Source of the DNA: Oleispira sp036960605 | Lineage (GTDB): Bacteria; Pseudomonadota; Gammaproteobacteria; Pseudomonadales; Oceanobacteraceae | DNA length: 64,000 nt | Direction of reading: 5' to 3' | NCBI GenBank assembly: GCA_036960605.1 | Contig: JBALXI010000002.1 | Location: 1 to 64,000 of the forward strand | Part shown: positions 36,126 through 45,041 of the stretch, piece after piece | Layout of the letters: every line of letters begins with the position of its first letter | How positions within the stretch are numbered: the stretch's first letter is position 1 | Translations under genes and position numbers: made by a program | The notes under the pieces: generated by a model | What the model was told of the DNA's origin: nothing | What the model saw: only the letters and a program-made list of their open reading frames with translations | The model's database searches: none

Positions 36126-37544
36126 TTAATCCAGCTGATAGCGCTTTATTTTATTGATTAAGCCTTGGCGAGTTATTCCTAAAGCTTGAGCGCTATGAGT
36201 TTTATTATCTTGATGGTGTGATAAAGCATTTTTAATTAATTTTATTTCCAATGCTTTAACTTGTTCTTCTAAGGGCAGGTTGGATGTTTCTGTTTCTGAT
36301 AACAGCTGATTACTGGCGGGGCTTTCGCCTCGTATCAATTGAATTTCTTGTAGCGTTATTTCATTTTTTAAACAAATAGCGGCGGCGCTTTCTAACGTAT
36401 TCTTTAACTCACGTACATTGCCCGGCCATGGGGTATAGAAAAACCATTTGCAGACGTCTTTATGAATTGTTAATTCTGTTGTTTGATTTTTTTTATGCTT
36501 GGTATTATAAAGTTCAATAAAATAATTCACTAAGGGCGTTATGTCTTCTTTACGCTCATCTAAGCAGGTAGTCGATATCGTCAGTCCTTTTATTCGGTAG
36601 TACAGGTCTTCACGAAAATTACCCGAGCGCACGGCGGCGGGTACATCTCGATTGGTGGCGCTGATTAAACGGATATCTATGCTTTCGAGTTCTCGACTGC
36701 CCAGTGGATAATAATTACCTTCTTGTAATACGCGTAATAGTTTTACTTGCATGGCGAGTGGCATCTCACCAATTTCATCGAGAAATAACGTGCCCCCATC
36801 GGCGGTGGCCAATAATCCTTTGCGATCTTTTTCAGCGCCGGTGAAGGCGCCTTTTTTATAACCGAATAATTCACTCTCTAATAAGTCAGCGGGAATTGCA
36901 CCGCAATGCACCGAGATAAAAGGTTTGTCACTGCGGTCGCTGCCTTGATGAATGGCATTGGCAATAATTTCTTTACCGGTGCCACTCGGGCCTTGAATAA
37001 ATACAGGAACTTGCGTTGCCGAGATGCGTTGAATCAGTTCGCGGGTATTTTGAATGGCGGGGCTATTACCGATTAAACCAAAGTTGGGCAGGGCGTTAAG
37101 CTGGCTTTGCTCGAGCTGAGTTTGCACAAGCTGATGTTCTAAACTTGAAACCTGTTTTAATAAACTGTGTTTATCCAGCGCGCGGGCGATAATGATTTTT
37201 AGTAGCTCGGGATCAACCGGTTTGCTGATAAAATCCCAGGCCCCCATTTCGATGGCTTTCACCGCTAATGCTCTATCGTCATGACCCGTGAGTACTAATA
37301 CTGGCACGCCTTGATAATGATTTAATTGCGCTAAAGTATCTTCTGGGCGCAAGGTCGGGGGCAGCGCCAGATCATGAATGATCAGATCAAATGCTTGCTG
37401 CTTATTTTGGGCCTGCTGAAAAGTCTCTAAACCATCGGTTAGGGTGAAGCAGGTTTCTACTTGATAACCGGCTTGCTGTAACCATAAGCTGCACAGCTCA
37501 CAGAATGCGACTTCGTCATCGACTAATAAAATACGCGCGCTCAT
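36126..37544 (-). CDS. Sigma54-dependent response regulator (PrsR/NtrC-like)
   Basis: A 472-residue NtrC-family activator. The receiver has Asp58 in LIIHDLALPP and Lys in FISKPVDPE. The AAA+ domain (~155-390) has the Walker A GPSGTGKE, the sigma54-contact loop GAFTGAEKDRKG, and the Walker B GGTLFLDEIGE. The C-terminal Fis-type helix-turn-helix is ALGITRQGLINKIKRYQLD. HDLALPP and GHDDRALAVKAIEMGAWDFISKP recall PrsR regulators of PEP-CTERM loci. It overlaps its kinase by 4 bp and is transcribed away from cioAB, which has a sigma54 promoter, so cioAB is a likely target. Confidence 0.9.
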   Translation of the reverse strand: MSARILLVDDEVAFCELCSLWLQQAGYQVETCFTLTDGLETFQQAQNKQQAFDLIIHDLALPPTLRPEDTLAQLNHYQGVPVLVLTGHDDRALAVKAIEMGAWDFISKPVDPELLKIIIARALDKHSLLKQVSSLEHQLVQTQLEQSQLNALPNFGLIGNSPAIQNTRELIQRISATQVPVFIQGPSGTGKEIIANAIHQGSDRSDKPFISVHCGAIPADLLESELFGYKKGAFTGAEKDRKGLLATADGGTLFLDEIGEMPLAMQVKLLRVLQEGNYYPLGSRELESIDIRLISATNRDVPAAVRSGNFREDLYYRIKGLTISTTCLDERKEDITPLVNYFIELYNTKHKKNQTTELTIHKDVCKWFFYTPWPGNVRELKNTLESAAAICLKNEITLQEIQLIRGESPASNQLLSETETSNLPLEEQVKALEIKLIKNALSHHQDNKTHSAQALGITRQGLINKIKRYQLD

Positions 37545-39442
37545 GCTTCTAATTCCTTATCTATAACTTCCTGCTGTGGAAGAGGCAGGCTGACAATAAA
37601 AGAGACGGGCCAGCCTTGGTCGGTCTTATGTTCAATTTGGCCGTGATAGGCGTCGACAATGCGTCTCACGATAGATAACCCTAAACCACTGCCGCCACTG
37701 CGCTGAGTAATAAAGGGCTCAAACAGGTGGGGCAGCATATCCGCTGGAATGGCAGGACCATTATTGTGTACGGAAATGATTAGGCTGCCTGTGGAATGAC
37801 TAAGGGTTGCCGTCATTAGAATTCTGCCGGCGCTATGGGCTTGAATAAACGCGGCTGAGTTTTCTAATAAATTAATTAATATTTGTTGAATGCGATCGCC
37901 ATCAAAGCAACCCCGCAATGTTTCGTTACTGTCTAATTCTATGTCGACGCTGAATAGCGTATTGATCTGTGCAATCACTTGTTTCATTACGGGCACTAGA
38001 TCGAGATCTGTAGGTTTTAGCTCAATGGTGCCTGCGTAAGATAAAGTATCGCGGATTAGTAGTTCAGCTCTGGCGACCTGATTTTGAATGTGCGTTTTAA
38101 TCATCGGGTCTGTTTGCGCAGAGGCCATGTTGATAATGTTGAGTGGGTTACGCAGTTCGTGGGCAATCGCGGCGGTGAGTCCACCCAGCTCTACTAGGTG
38201 TTGTTGTTCGATGCGCTCGCGTTCTGATTTGGCTTCAATCTTTGCTAGCTGTAATGAGCGCTCTAAGGAAGCGCAGGCATTCGGTATCAGTGCGCTTAAT
38301 AATTCGGCCATGTGCTGTTGCGAAGGTGGTTGGTCTTGCCAGCCATTGAGGTGACATTCCCAGTTCCCGCGCTTGATGCAGGTAAATAAAACGCCTTGCG
38401 GGCTATCAACTAAAACATTGCCACTGGCGGCGATAATTTTTACGGCTGCTTGATTGCCATTCCACAGCGTCTCAATGGTCGTCGCTAGTGATTGCCAAGA
38501 TGTTGCTGCATTGAGTTTTTGCAGCCATTGATTCAGGGTTGTCTCATCAATCACCGCGCCAGGATATATCAGACGATCGGAAAATTGCTTAGCAGGGCCG
38601 TATAAAAGCCAGGCAAATAGTAATAATAAGCTGGAGTAAGAGAACAATTGCAGAGTAGGAACGTTGGCGAGTTCTTCTAAGCCCGCTGGGGCTAATAATG
38701 ACAGCATCAAGGTCATGAACAACATAGAGACCACGAGAATCGCCAGCCATTGAATGGCTTGGCTCACCCAGCGATTCACTTCTACTAAACGATAGCGGAC
38801 AACGGAATAGACCAGCAAGATGGTATACGTTGGCATGGCGAGCATCGGGTAAGGAAAGAAGTCGCTGCCTAGAGAAGGTAGTATAAAACTGGTGGCCAAC
38901 AAAAATCCCCAGCCGCCGGCCGCGAACATGGCAATAATGGAGCGGCGCTTATTACGGCTATTATTTTTATAACCAAACAATAATAAAATATGCGCAATAA
39001 TACCGACGGCAACGGTATAGATGACATTGAGCCAGCCGACACTCTCGAGGTGGAAAAAATGCGGAAAGATATTCCAGGGGGATAACTGTCCGCCGCCCGC
39101 CCAAATACTCAATCCTGTCACGGCGAGCGCCATCAGATATAGCAGCGGAGTAAAACGATAAAAACGCTCAGGTAACGGCAAACTTCCGCGTAACCACAAG
39201 AGCACAAAATGTAAGAAACTGGTGGATAGAACGGGGTTGGCTAAGAGTAATCCAACGGCGAGTTCGGGTTGGTTATTTAAAGCAGCAATATGGCCAAAAC
39301 ACCAGAGGGCCATAGAAAGACAAAATGCAGCGAGGGCAGCTAAAGAGGGTTCTTCATGGCGCTTCGACCGCAGCCAGACTGCTGTGATTGTTGCTGAAAT
39401 GAGCGTTATCCACATGCTGGCGCTGAATAAGGTGATGAGCAT
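37541..39442 (-). CDS. Multi-helix sensor histidine kinase (PrsK-like)
   Basis: A 633-residue membrane kinase. The N-terminal ~300 residues contain about nine hydrophobic helices. A GAF-like linker (~300-400) follows, then the H-box LGGLTAAIAHELRNPLNIINMAS (~412-434) and ATPase boxes QILINLLENSAAFIQ, VHNNGPAIPADM and GGSGLGLSIVRRIVDAYHG. The architecture matches the kinase usually paired with PrsR-type regulators. It starts at ATG 39442, 240 bp from the divergent cioA. The many-helix input could sense a membrane or respiratory signal, in keeping with the neighbouring oxidase, but that is inference. Confidence 0.88.
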   Translation of the reverse strand: MLITLFSASMWITLISATITAVWLRSKRHEEPSLAALAAFCLSMALWCFGHIAALNNQPELAVGLLLANPVLSTSFLHFVLLWLRGSLPLPERFYRFTPLLYLMALAVTGLSIWAGGGQLSPWNIFPHFFHLESVGWLNVIYTVAVGIIAHILLLFGYKNNSRNKRRSIIAMFAAGGWGFLLATSFILPSLGSDFFPYPMLAMPTYTILLVYSVVRYRLVEVNRWVSQAIQWLAILVVSMLFMTLMLSLLAPAGLEELANVPTLQLFSYSSLLLLFAWLLYGPAKQFSDRLIYPGAVIDETTLNQWLQKLNAATSWQSLATTIETLWNGNQAAVKIIAASGNVLVDSPQGVLFTCIKRGNWECHLNGWQDQPPSQQHMAELLSALIPNACASLERSLQLAKIEAKSERERIEQQHLVELGGLTAAIAHELRNPLNIINMASAQTDPMIKTHIQNQVARAELLIRDTLSYAGTIELKPTDLDLVPVMKQVIAQINTLFSVDIELDSNETLRGCFDGDRIQQILINLLENSAAFIQAHSAGRILMTATLSHSTGSLIISVHNNGPAIPADMLPHLFEPFITQRSGGSGLGLSIVRRIVDAYHGQIEHKTDQGWPVSFIVSLPLPQQEVIDKELEA

Positions 39443-39477
39443 TCGCTGTAAACTCTCTTTACGGATTCAGGATGTAA

Positions 39478-39496
39478 GTGTCTACTTAGTTTACAC
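39478..39496. promoter_or_regulatory. Imperfect inverted repeat in the kinase/cioA gap
   Basis: GTGTCTACTTAGTTTACAC at 39478-39496 has arms with 6 of 8 paired. It lies ~105 bp upstream of the cioA -24/-12 element, a normal distance for an activator site. It matches the MarR-type operators at 9324 and 9738 in 16 of 19 bases. Confidence 0.35.
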
Positions 39497-39599
39497 CTAG
39501 TGGAAGATTTTAGTCTCTCTGTTTTTAATAGTGACCCAGTCTTATGAACAAAGTCTGATGAATAGCGGGTTGTAGGCCCAAAGTGACTAAATGACAGGA

Positions 39600-39617
39600 T
39601 TGGCACAGTTCCCGCAA
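39600..39617 (+). promoter_or_regulatory. Sigma54 (-24/-12) promoter for cioAB
   Basis: TTGGCACAGTTCCCGCAA contains the -24 GG (39602-39603) and -12 GC (39614-39615) at the required 12-base offset, with a full TGGCAC block. It is followed by ~65 bases to the cioA start. The -12 element is CCGCA rather than TTGCA. The divergent sigma54 regulator supports the call. Confidence 0.6.
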
Positions 39618-39682
39618 TAGACTAGCGTTAAAGGGGGCCAGAAGAGTCTTCATATAATAATTTCTAAAATAAGGTACCGAAT

Positions 39683-41194
39683 ATGCTGGATGTTATCGCT
39701 GCATTGCCTGATAGCGCTATGTTGTCGCGGATTCAATTCGCTTTCACTATTAGTTATCACATTATGTTCCCCACAATCACTATTGGCCTCTCTTTGTATT
39801 TGGCGTTTATGGAAGGGATGTGGCTGAAAACCCAAAACCCTGCGTATTTACAGCAGGTTAAATTCTGGATGAAGCCGTTTGCCATTACCTTTGGAATGGG
39901 CGTTGTTTCGGGAGTAGTGCTGTCGTATGAGTTTGGGACCAATTTCAGTAAGTTTTCAGAAATTGTCGGCCCAGTCTTATCGCCCTTATTGGCTTATGAA
40001 GTGCTGACGGCATTTTTCTTAGAGGCGGGCTTTTTAGGCATCATGCTCTTCGGCTGGAATCGGGTTACGCCTAAGGTGCATTTTATCGCGACCTGTACCG
40101 TAGCGCTGGGCACGGTATCGTCTTCGTTCTGGATTTTAGCGGCAAATTCTTGGATGCATACTCCCGCAGGCTACGAGATCATTGATGGGGTTTTTCATGT
40201 GACCAGTTGGATGGAAGTGATCTTTAATCCGTCTTTCCCTTATCGTTTAGCGCATATGTTATTGGCTACTTTCTTATCAGCATCACTGTTGTTTGCCGGA
40301 GTGAATGCGTATTACTTGTTAAAGAAAAAGCATGTTGAGTTTGCCAAGATTGGTTTTTCTACTGCGATGATTGCAATTGTGATTTTAGCGCCAGTACAAA
40401 TTCTAGTCGGTGACTTTCATGGTTTGAATGTTGCGCATCATCAGCCGGTGAAATTGGCGGCGATGGAAGCTGTTTGGGAAACAGAGAAAGGGGCTCCGCT
40501 GGTATTGTTTGCCTGGCCTGACCAAGAAGCTGAAAAAAATCTTTTTGAGATATCGATTCCTAAAGTCGCGAGTTTATTGATCACTCATGAAATGGACGGT
40601 GAAATTCCAGGACTCAATGAGGTGGATGCTAAAGATCGTCCGCCTGTGCCGGTTGTGTTCTTTGCCTTCCGCATTATGTTAGCGCTGGGTGGCTTGATGC
40701 TGCTATTAGGTCTTGCAGGCTTGTATGCACGTAAGAAGGGAACTTTGTACGAGAGTAAGCCTTTGCTTATGTTATCGGTGGCGATGATTCCTGCTGGGGT
40801 TATAGCAACGCTTGCGGGCTGGTATGTAGTTGAGGTAGGTCGTCAACCTTGGTTAGTTCAAGGCTTGGTGCGTACGGTGGATGTGGTTTCAGATTTACCG
40901 GCTTCAATGGTGGCCTTTACCTTGGCGTTGTTTGTCGTGGTTTATACGACGTTATTTTTTACTTACATTTATTTCTTCCGCAAGCTGGTATTGAAAGGCC
41001 CTATGTCGGTAGAAGAATGCCTCGCCAGTTTGCAAGGTGATGATATGGACGATGATGATTTACCGGCGACGTTGAATCCTGCGCAAGTCGATGTGGGCTA
41101 TAACAAAGAGTTATCGTACTATTTATCCGACAATTCAACCGACAATTCAACCGACAATTCGTCTGATCAGCCTTCAAATAAGGAAGAGAAATAA
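39683..41194 (+). CDS. cioA: Cytochrome bd-type (cyanide-insensitive) quinol oxidase subunit I
   Basis: A 503-residue CydA/CioA membrane subunit with about nine helices. TISYHIMFPTITIGLSLYLAFMEG (heme-ligand His), KPFAITFGMGVVSGVVLSYEFGTNF, and ANSWMHTPAGYEI are typical. The quinol loop is the short type, and VASLLITHEMDGEIPGLNEV and RPPVPVVFFAFRIM match the CioA branch rather than E. coli CydA. It reduces oxygen to water at hemes b/d while oxidising quinol. The C-terminal tail carries an Asp-Asn-Ser-Thr repeat. The stop overlaps the ATG of the next gene by 1 base, so translation is coupled. Confidence 0.95.
   Translation: MLDVIAALPDSAMLSRIQFAFTISYHIMFPTITIGLSLYLAFMEGMWLKTQNPAYLQQVKFWMKPFAITFGMGVVSGVVLSYEFGTNFSKFSEIVGPVLSPLLAYEVLTAFFLEAGFLGIMLFGWNRVTPKVHFIATCTVALGTVSSSFWILAANSWMHTPAGYEIIDGVFHVTSWMEVIFNPSFPYRLAHMLLATFLSASLLFAGVNAYYLLKKKHVEFAKIGFSTAMIAIVILAPVQILVGDFHGLNVAHHQPVKLAAMEAVWETEKGAPLVLFAWPDQEAEKNLFEISIPKVASLLITHEMDGEIPGLNEVDAKDRPPVPVVFFAFRIMLALGGLMLLLGLAGLYARKKGTLYESKPLLMLSVAMIPAGVIATLAGWYVVEVGRQPWLVQGLVRTVDVVSDLPASMVAFTLALFVVVYTTLFFTYIYFFRKLVLKGPMSVEECLASLQGDDMDDDDLPATLNPAQVDVGYNKELSYYLSDNSTDNSTDNSSDQPSNKEEK
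41127..41162 (+). repeat. 12-bp tandem repeat in the cioA tail
   Basis: Three units of CCGACAATTCAA (the last diverging at its final two bases) encode Asp-Asn-Ser-Thr repeats at the extreme C-terminus of subunit I, in a hydrophilic tail without known function. Confidence 0.85.
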
Positions 41195-42219
41195 TGGATA
41201 TCGCATTAGTGTATTTGTTGCTGATTGGTTTTGGCATCTTGGTATATGTATTACTCGATGGTTTCTCATTAGGGGTGGGTATTATTTCACCCTTACTAAA
41301 AAAATCTGATGCCGAAGGTATTGATGGCAAGAGCGTTGATGAAAAAGGTATTGCGATGAAAAGTTTGTCGCACATCTGGGATAGCAATCAGACCTGGTTA
41401 GTGTTTGGTGGCGTCGTTCTTTTTGTGGCCTTTCCTGCGGTGTATGCCTTTGTCTTATCTAACTTGTATTTACCCATCATCCTGATGCTGGTGGCGTTGA
41501 TTTTTCGCGGCGTCGCCTTTGAATTTAGATTCAAAGCGGATGCTAGCCAAAAATGGTGGGACTTAAGTTTCTCTCTAGGTTCCCTCATTGCTACGTTCTG
41601 CCAAGGTCTCATCTTAGGCGCGTTGGTCGGAGAGATGTCGAGCCACAAAACAATGGCTGATCCAGTGGAATGGTTAACGCCTTTTTCTATTCTGACTGGC
41701 TTTGCTTTGGTTGCAGGCTATTCCCTACTAGGATCGTGCTGGTTGGTGCGTAAAACAGAGGGTGCGTTGCATGTACGAGTAAAGAATATGGCGAAGTTTT
41801 TATTAATCGCGATGCTTGGATTTTTAGCGGTCGTGAGCACTTGGATGTTAATAGAGCAGCCTAGTATTGCTGAGCGCTGGTTGGTATTTCCCGATAGCTT
41901 AATCTTAGTGCCGCTACCGCTATTAACGATGTTCTTTGCTTTTAAAATGTGGGGGCTGTTAAAAGCAGACAAAGACCCAGGTTTAAAACCTTTAGGTTTA
42001 GCAATGGGGTTATTTATGACGGCTTTTGGTGGCTTAGTTGCGGGCGTATTCCCTTATATTATTCCAGGTCGGTTAACGATCTGGGAAGCGATTGCCCCTG
42101 ATAAAACAGTGTATTTTACGCTAGTAGGGATATTGATATTTATTCCGGTAATCATTACTTATAACATTTTTAGTTACCGTACTTTTAGTGGCAAGACTTC
42201 AATGAAAGATGGTTATTAA
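41194..42219 (+). CDS. cioB: Cytochrome bd-type (cyanide-insensitive) quinol oxidase subunit II
   Basis: A 341-residue CydB/CioB subunit, eight helices: LVYLLLIGFGILVYVLLDGFSLGVGIISP at the start, WDSNQTWLVFGGVVLFVAFPAVYA, FRGVAFEFRFKA, LILGALVGEM and LTGFALVAGYSLLGSCWLVRKTEG are all family landmarks. It holds the heterodimer with CioA in the inner membrane. The start overlaps the cioA stop. It is followed within 2 bp by the small third subunit gene. Confidence 0.95.
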   Translation: MDIALVYLLLIGFGILVYVLLDGFSLGVGIISPLLKKSDAEGIDGKSVDEKGIAMKSLSHIWDSNQTWLVFGGVVLFVAFPAVYAFVLSNLYLPIILMLVALIFRGVAFEFRFKADASQKWWDLSFSLGSLIATFCQGLILGALVGEMSSHKTMADPVEWLTPFSILTGFALVAGYSLLGSCWLVRKTEGALHVRVKNMAKFLLIAMLGFLAVVSTWMLIEQPSIAERWLVFPDSLILVPLPLLTMFFAFKMWGLLKADKDPGLKPLGLAMGLFMTAFGGLVAGVFPYIIPGRLTIWEAIAPDKTVYFTLVGILIFIPVIITYNIFSYRTFSGKTSMKDGY

Positions 42220-42221
42220 TT

Positions 42222-42353
42222 ATGGAAACATTGAGCTGGCGAGACAGAATGAAAAAATCGAAATCGTTTAATGCTATAACACTCTATCTTGCGGGAGTGT
42301 TTAGCCTGGCAGTGCTGGCCTATGGCTGTAAAGCATTGCTGAGTTTACTGTGA
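42222..42353 (+). CDS. DUF2474-like small subunit of the cio oxidase
   Basis: A 43-codon gene starting two bases after the cioB stop. It has a short basic N-terminus with Trp-Arg (METLSWRDRMKK) and one transmembrane helix, ITLYLAGVFSLAVLAYGCKALLSLL. Position, size and the W-R…helix pattern fit the DUF2474 family found at the end of cio operons, functionally comparable to CydX, which stabilises bd oxidase. Sequence divergence leaves some doubt. Confidence 0.65.
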   Translation: METLSWRDRMKKSKSFNAITLYLAGVFSLAVLAYGCKALLSLL

Positions 42354-42360
42354 GTAATAA

Positions 42361-42627
42361 GTTGCTGCACACCAATTACGCGATACCTTATTCACTTTGT
42401 GGTTTATCTTGGTAGCGATAAAAATCGCCGCGTTTGTCTGGGCGGGTATTGATCTGCAATTAATCTATGCCCTTATGTTATTACCCTGTGCCGGTATTGG
42501 CCATGTTCTAGGGTTAAAGGTTCACGAGCAAATTTTAAAGGCGGAAACTAAAATGTTTTTCCGCATCCTAGGCAGTGTGTTACTGGTGATTAGTGGGGTC
42601 GGTTTGTGGAAGGCATTGCTCACTTAG
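42361..42627 (+). pseudogene. 5'-truncated TauE/SafE-type permease remnant
   Basis: An 88-codon frame, open from just after a stop, whose sequence looks like the C-terminal third of the sulfite exporter TauE/SafE (TSUP) family: HQLRDTLFTLWFILVAIKIAAFVWAG, then two helices with GIGHVLGLKVHEQILKAE and a final RILGSVLLVISGVGLWKALL. The normal ~250-residue protein would need some 150 more N-terminal residues, which are absent, and only TTG at 42397 could start it. I infer a decayed gene left after deletion. Its stop overlaps the convergent LysR stop. Confidence 0.6.
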
Positions 42628-43574
42628 CCTTGGCATTTATTGCAAATACGTTTTTCCAATTCTTGCATATGATTTTCAGCATGTTGCTTAATGATGCGAG
42701 TGATATGGGAGCGTAACCAAAGCAGCCCTTTATCTGCATCTTGGCGTCTGTGCCAATAGTTATTGATTTGCTGTGAGTTGATTTTTGTTGGTGGTTCTAC
42801 CACGGCCAATTGGCCGCTAAAAATGGCTTCTTCCATGGTGCTGGATGGAACAATGGCAATTAAGTCACTCTGGCTAATGAGTTTTGGCACCGCAGAAAAG
42901 TGGTTTACCGTCATGGCAATGCGGCGTGACAAACCGTATTGGGCCAGTACTTCATCGGTATAACCAGAAGCCTCTCCTGATAGTGATACTAATAGATGAT
43001 CACTGCTGGCAAAGTCTTCTAGAGTAAAGTCTGCTTGGGTCAAAGGATGATCAGGACGCATAACGCAGATGTAGCAAGGGCTATAAAGATATTCACTGCA
43101 AATAGCCTCGTTACTATCGAGCAATGCGCCTACCACCAAATCAACTTCGGCATTATCGAGCAAATCGGTGGCATTACTGATGGTATAGGGAACGGCATGT
43201 ACATTAATATTCGGCGCTTGTTCTTCGATGATCTTGCGTAGCGGTGCCCATGCGGTATCAATAATAGTATCGGCAGCGGCGATACGAAATGTACGCTGGC
43301 TGCTTGCAGGATCAAACCCTTCAATATCCACCGCTTCTTCTAGTTCTATTAAAGGGCTTCTTACTCTTTGCCATAGGTTTTTGGCATAGATTGTCGGTTG
43401 TATGTTGCGGCCATCTTTTATGAATAGTTCATCATTCCAAGCTTGGCGCATACGAGATAGGGCATTAGATACCGCGGGCTGTGTTAGCTCTAGTTGATCT
43501 GCGGCGCGGGTAATGGAGCCTTCTGTCATGATAGCGTCAAAAATGACCAATAAACTGATTTCCTGATGGCGCAT
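42624..43574 (-). CDS. LysR-family regulator divergent to mexEF-like genes
   Basis: A 316-residue LysR protein. The N-terminal helix-turn-helix includes GSITRAADQLELTQPAVSNALSRMRQAWNDELFIKDGR (~18-55), followed by a two-lobed effector domain (TFRIAAADTIIDTAW, VDLVVGALLDSNEAI). It ends with CNKC (RICNKCQG), an unusual C-terminal CxxC pair. It is divergent from the adaptor/permease genes with 239 bp between, the same arrangement as MexT and mexEF-oprN, although its length and effector region are those of the NahR/NodD-like group. It probably activates the pump in response to a small molecule. Confidence 0.88.
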   Translation of the reverse strand: MRHQEISLLVIFDAIMTEGSITRAADQLELTQPAVSNALSRMRQAWNDELFIKDGRNIQPTIYAKNLWQRVRSPLIELEEAVDIEGFDPASSQRTFRIAAADTIIDTAWAPLRKIIEEQAPNINVHAVPYTISNATDLLDNAEVDLVVGALLDSNEAICSEYLYSPCYICVMRPDHPLTQADFTLEDFASSDHLLVSLSGEASGYTDEVLAQYGLSRRIAMTVNHFSAVPKLISQSDLIAIVPSSTMEEAIFSGQLAVVEPPTKINSQQINNYWHRRQDADKGLLWLRSHITRIIKQHAENHMQELEKRICNKCQG

Positions 43575-43813
43575 TGATTGGATCTCTTTTTTCTTAGCTA
43601 ACGAGTTCTATTAACTAGTGGTTTCTGATGAGTAACGGCTATTTATTAACCTTTTATAGAGTGACACAAGCCTAATCCAATGAAAACTGAATTCACTGTT
43701 CCATAATAGGTAATTAATACATCACTAAAAATAATGTTTAATGTGCGAAATCATTAATATATCTATTTGTTGAGTTCGTATCTGGGCTCTCACATTCTTT
43801 AAGGGGAATAACG

Positions 43814-45040
43814 ATGCAGTTAAACCGAACGTTCAAAGTGGGTTTGTTGATGGGCAGCCTGAGCTTGCTGAGTGCTTGTGGGGAGCCTAGTGCTCTTGCA
43901 CCGCAACAAATGGCACCTGCGGTCTCGGTGGCTGAAGTTATTCATCAGCGTATTACCGAATGGGATGAGTTCACCGGTCGTTTAGAAGCGCCAGAGAGTG
44001 TGTCATTACGCCCTCGTATATCCGGCTATATCGATTCGATTGGGTTTAAAGAAGGAGCCATTGTTAAAGCAGGGCAGCCTTTGTTTTACATTGATGATCG
44101 TTCCTATAAAGCAGAAGTTCGTCGCTTAGAAGCTGAATTAGCCGATGTTAATAGCCAGCTTAAATTGGCTAACAGTACTTTCGTTCGCGCCAATGAGCTA
44201 ACTGAAAAAAATGCTATATCGGTTGAGTTGTTTGATAGCCGCGCCGCTGATTTAGAGCAGGCTAAAGCGCGTTTACGTTCTACCTCGGCTGCACTTGAAA
44301 TCGCTAAGTTGAATTTAAGCTATACCAAGGTGACTGCACCGATTACTGGCCGAGTCTCTCGTGCACAGATTACTGCAGGCAACCTTGTAAGTGCTGGACA
44401 AACTGAGCTTACCACCATCGTATCGGTCAATCAGGTGTATGCCTATTTTGATGCCGATGAGCAGACCTATCTTAAATACATCAAACTAGCGCAAGAAGGG
44501 ACTCGCCCAAGTTCTCGTGAGGTGAAAAATCCTGTTTATATGGGACTGGCAAATGAGTCGGGTTTCCCTCATGAAGGTTATATCGATTTCGTCGACAATC
44601 AGGTGAATCCCGCGACAGGTACTATTCGTGGCCGTGCAGTATTTGAAAACCCTAAAGGCAATTTCATTCCTGGTTTGTTTACACGTATCAAGTTAATCGG
44701 CAGCGCTTCTTATGACGGCATATTGATTGATGATAAAGCCATCGCGACGGATCTGAGCAATAAGTATGTCTTGGTGCTTGATAGTGAAAACAAAGCGCAG
44801 TATCGCGCGATTACTTTAGGTGAAAAACTGAACGGTTTACGCATTGTTAAATCGGGTTTAACGGCAGAAGATTCTATTGTGGTTAATGGTTTGCAACGAG
44901 TACGCCCTGGGGCACAAGTTGCGCCGGAAGTTGTCCCTATGGCACAAGCGGATGAGTTGAAGAACTTACAGGCTCAACAATTACGTGTTGATGATAGCCT
45001 GCAACGTTTGAAGACAGAAACGCTTGTAGTAGGAGGTTAA
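43814..45040 (+). CDS. mexE: RND efflux adaptor, MexE-like
   Basis: A 408-residue periplasmic adaptor. There is a lipoprotein signal ending LLSACGEP (Cys22), AVSVAEVIHQRITEWDEFTGRLEAPESVSLRPRISGYIDSIGFKEGAIVKAGQPLFYIDDR (barrel and first lipoyl half), a coiled-coil hairpin (~95-165), second lipoyl half SYTKVTAPITGRVSRAQ, beta-barrel and membrane-proximal domains. The closest recognised group is MexE/OqxA/BpeE/AdeF. AAGGGGAATAACG precedes ATG 43814. The permease follows after 1 bp. No outer-membrane channel gene is attached, so another TolC/OprN-type protein must serve. Confidence 0.92.
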   Translation: MQLNRTFKVGLLMGSLSLLSACGEPSALAPQQMAPAVSVAEVIHQRITEWDEFTGRLEAPESVSLRPRISGYIDSIGFKEGAIVKAGQPLFYIDDRSYKAEVRRLEAELADVNSQLKLANSTFVRANELTEKNAISVELFDSRAADLEQAKARLRSTSAALEIAKLNLSYTKVTAPITGRVSRAQITAGNLVSAGQTELTTIVSVNQVYAYFDADEQTYLKYIKLAQEGTRPSSREVKNPVYMGLANESGFPHEGYIDFVDNQVNPATGTIRGRAVFENPKGNFIPGLFTRIKLIGSASYDGILIDDKAIATDLSNKYVLVLDSENKAQYRAITLGEKLNGLRIVKSGLTAEDSIVVNGLQRVRPGAQVAPEVVPMAQADELKNLQAQQLRVDDSLQRLKTETLVVGG

Positions 45041-45041
45041 G

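Noticed and set aside
41127..41162. The cioA tail repeat considered as a CRISPR-like array
   Set aside because: Units are 12 bp with no spacers and stay in frame within a protein, which is coding tandem repetition.
41001..41387. A minus-strand frame overlapping cioA and cioB ends
   Set aside because: It runs across two well-supported genes and contains the antisense of the 12-bp repeat, so it is a by-product.
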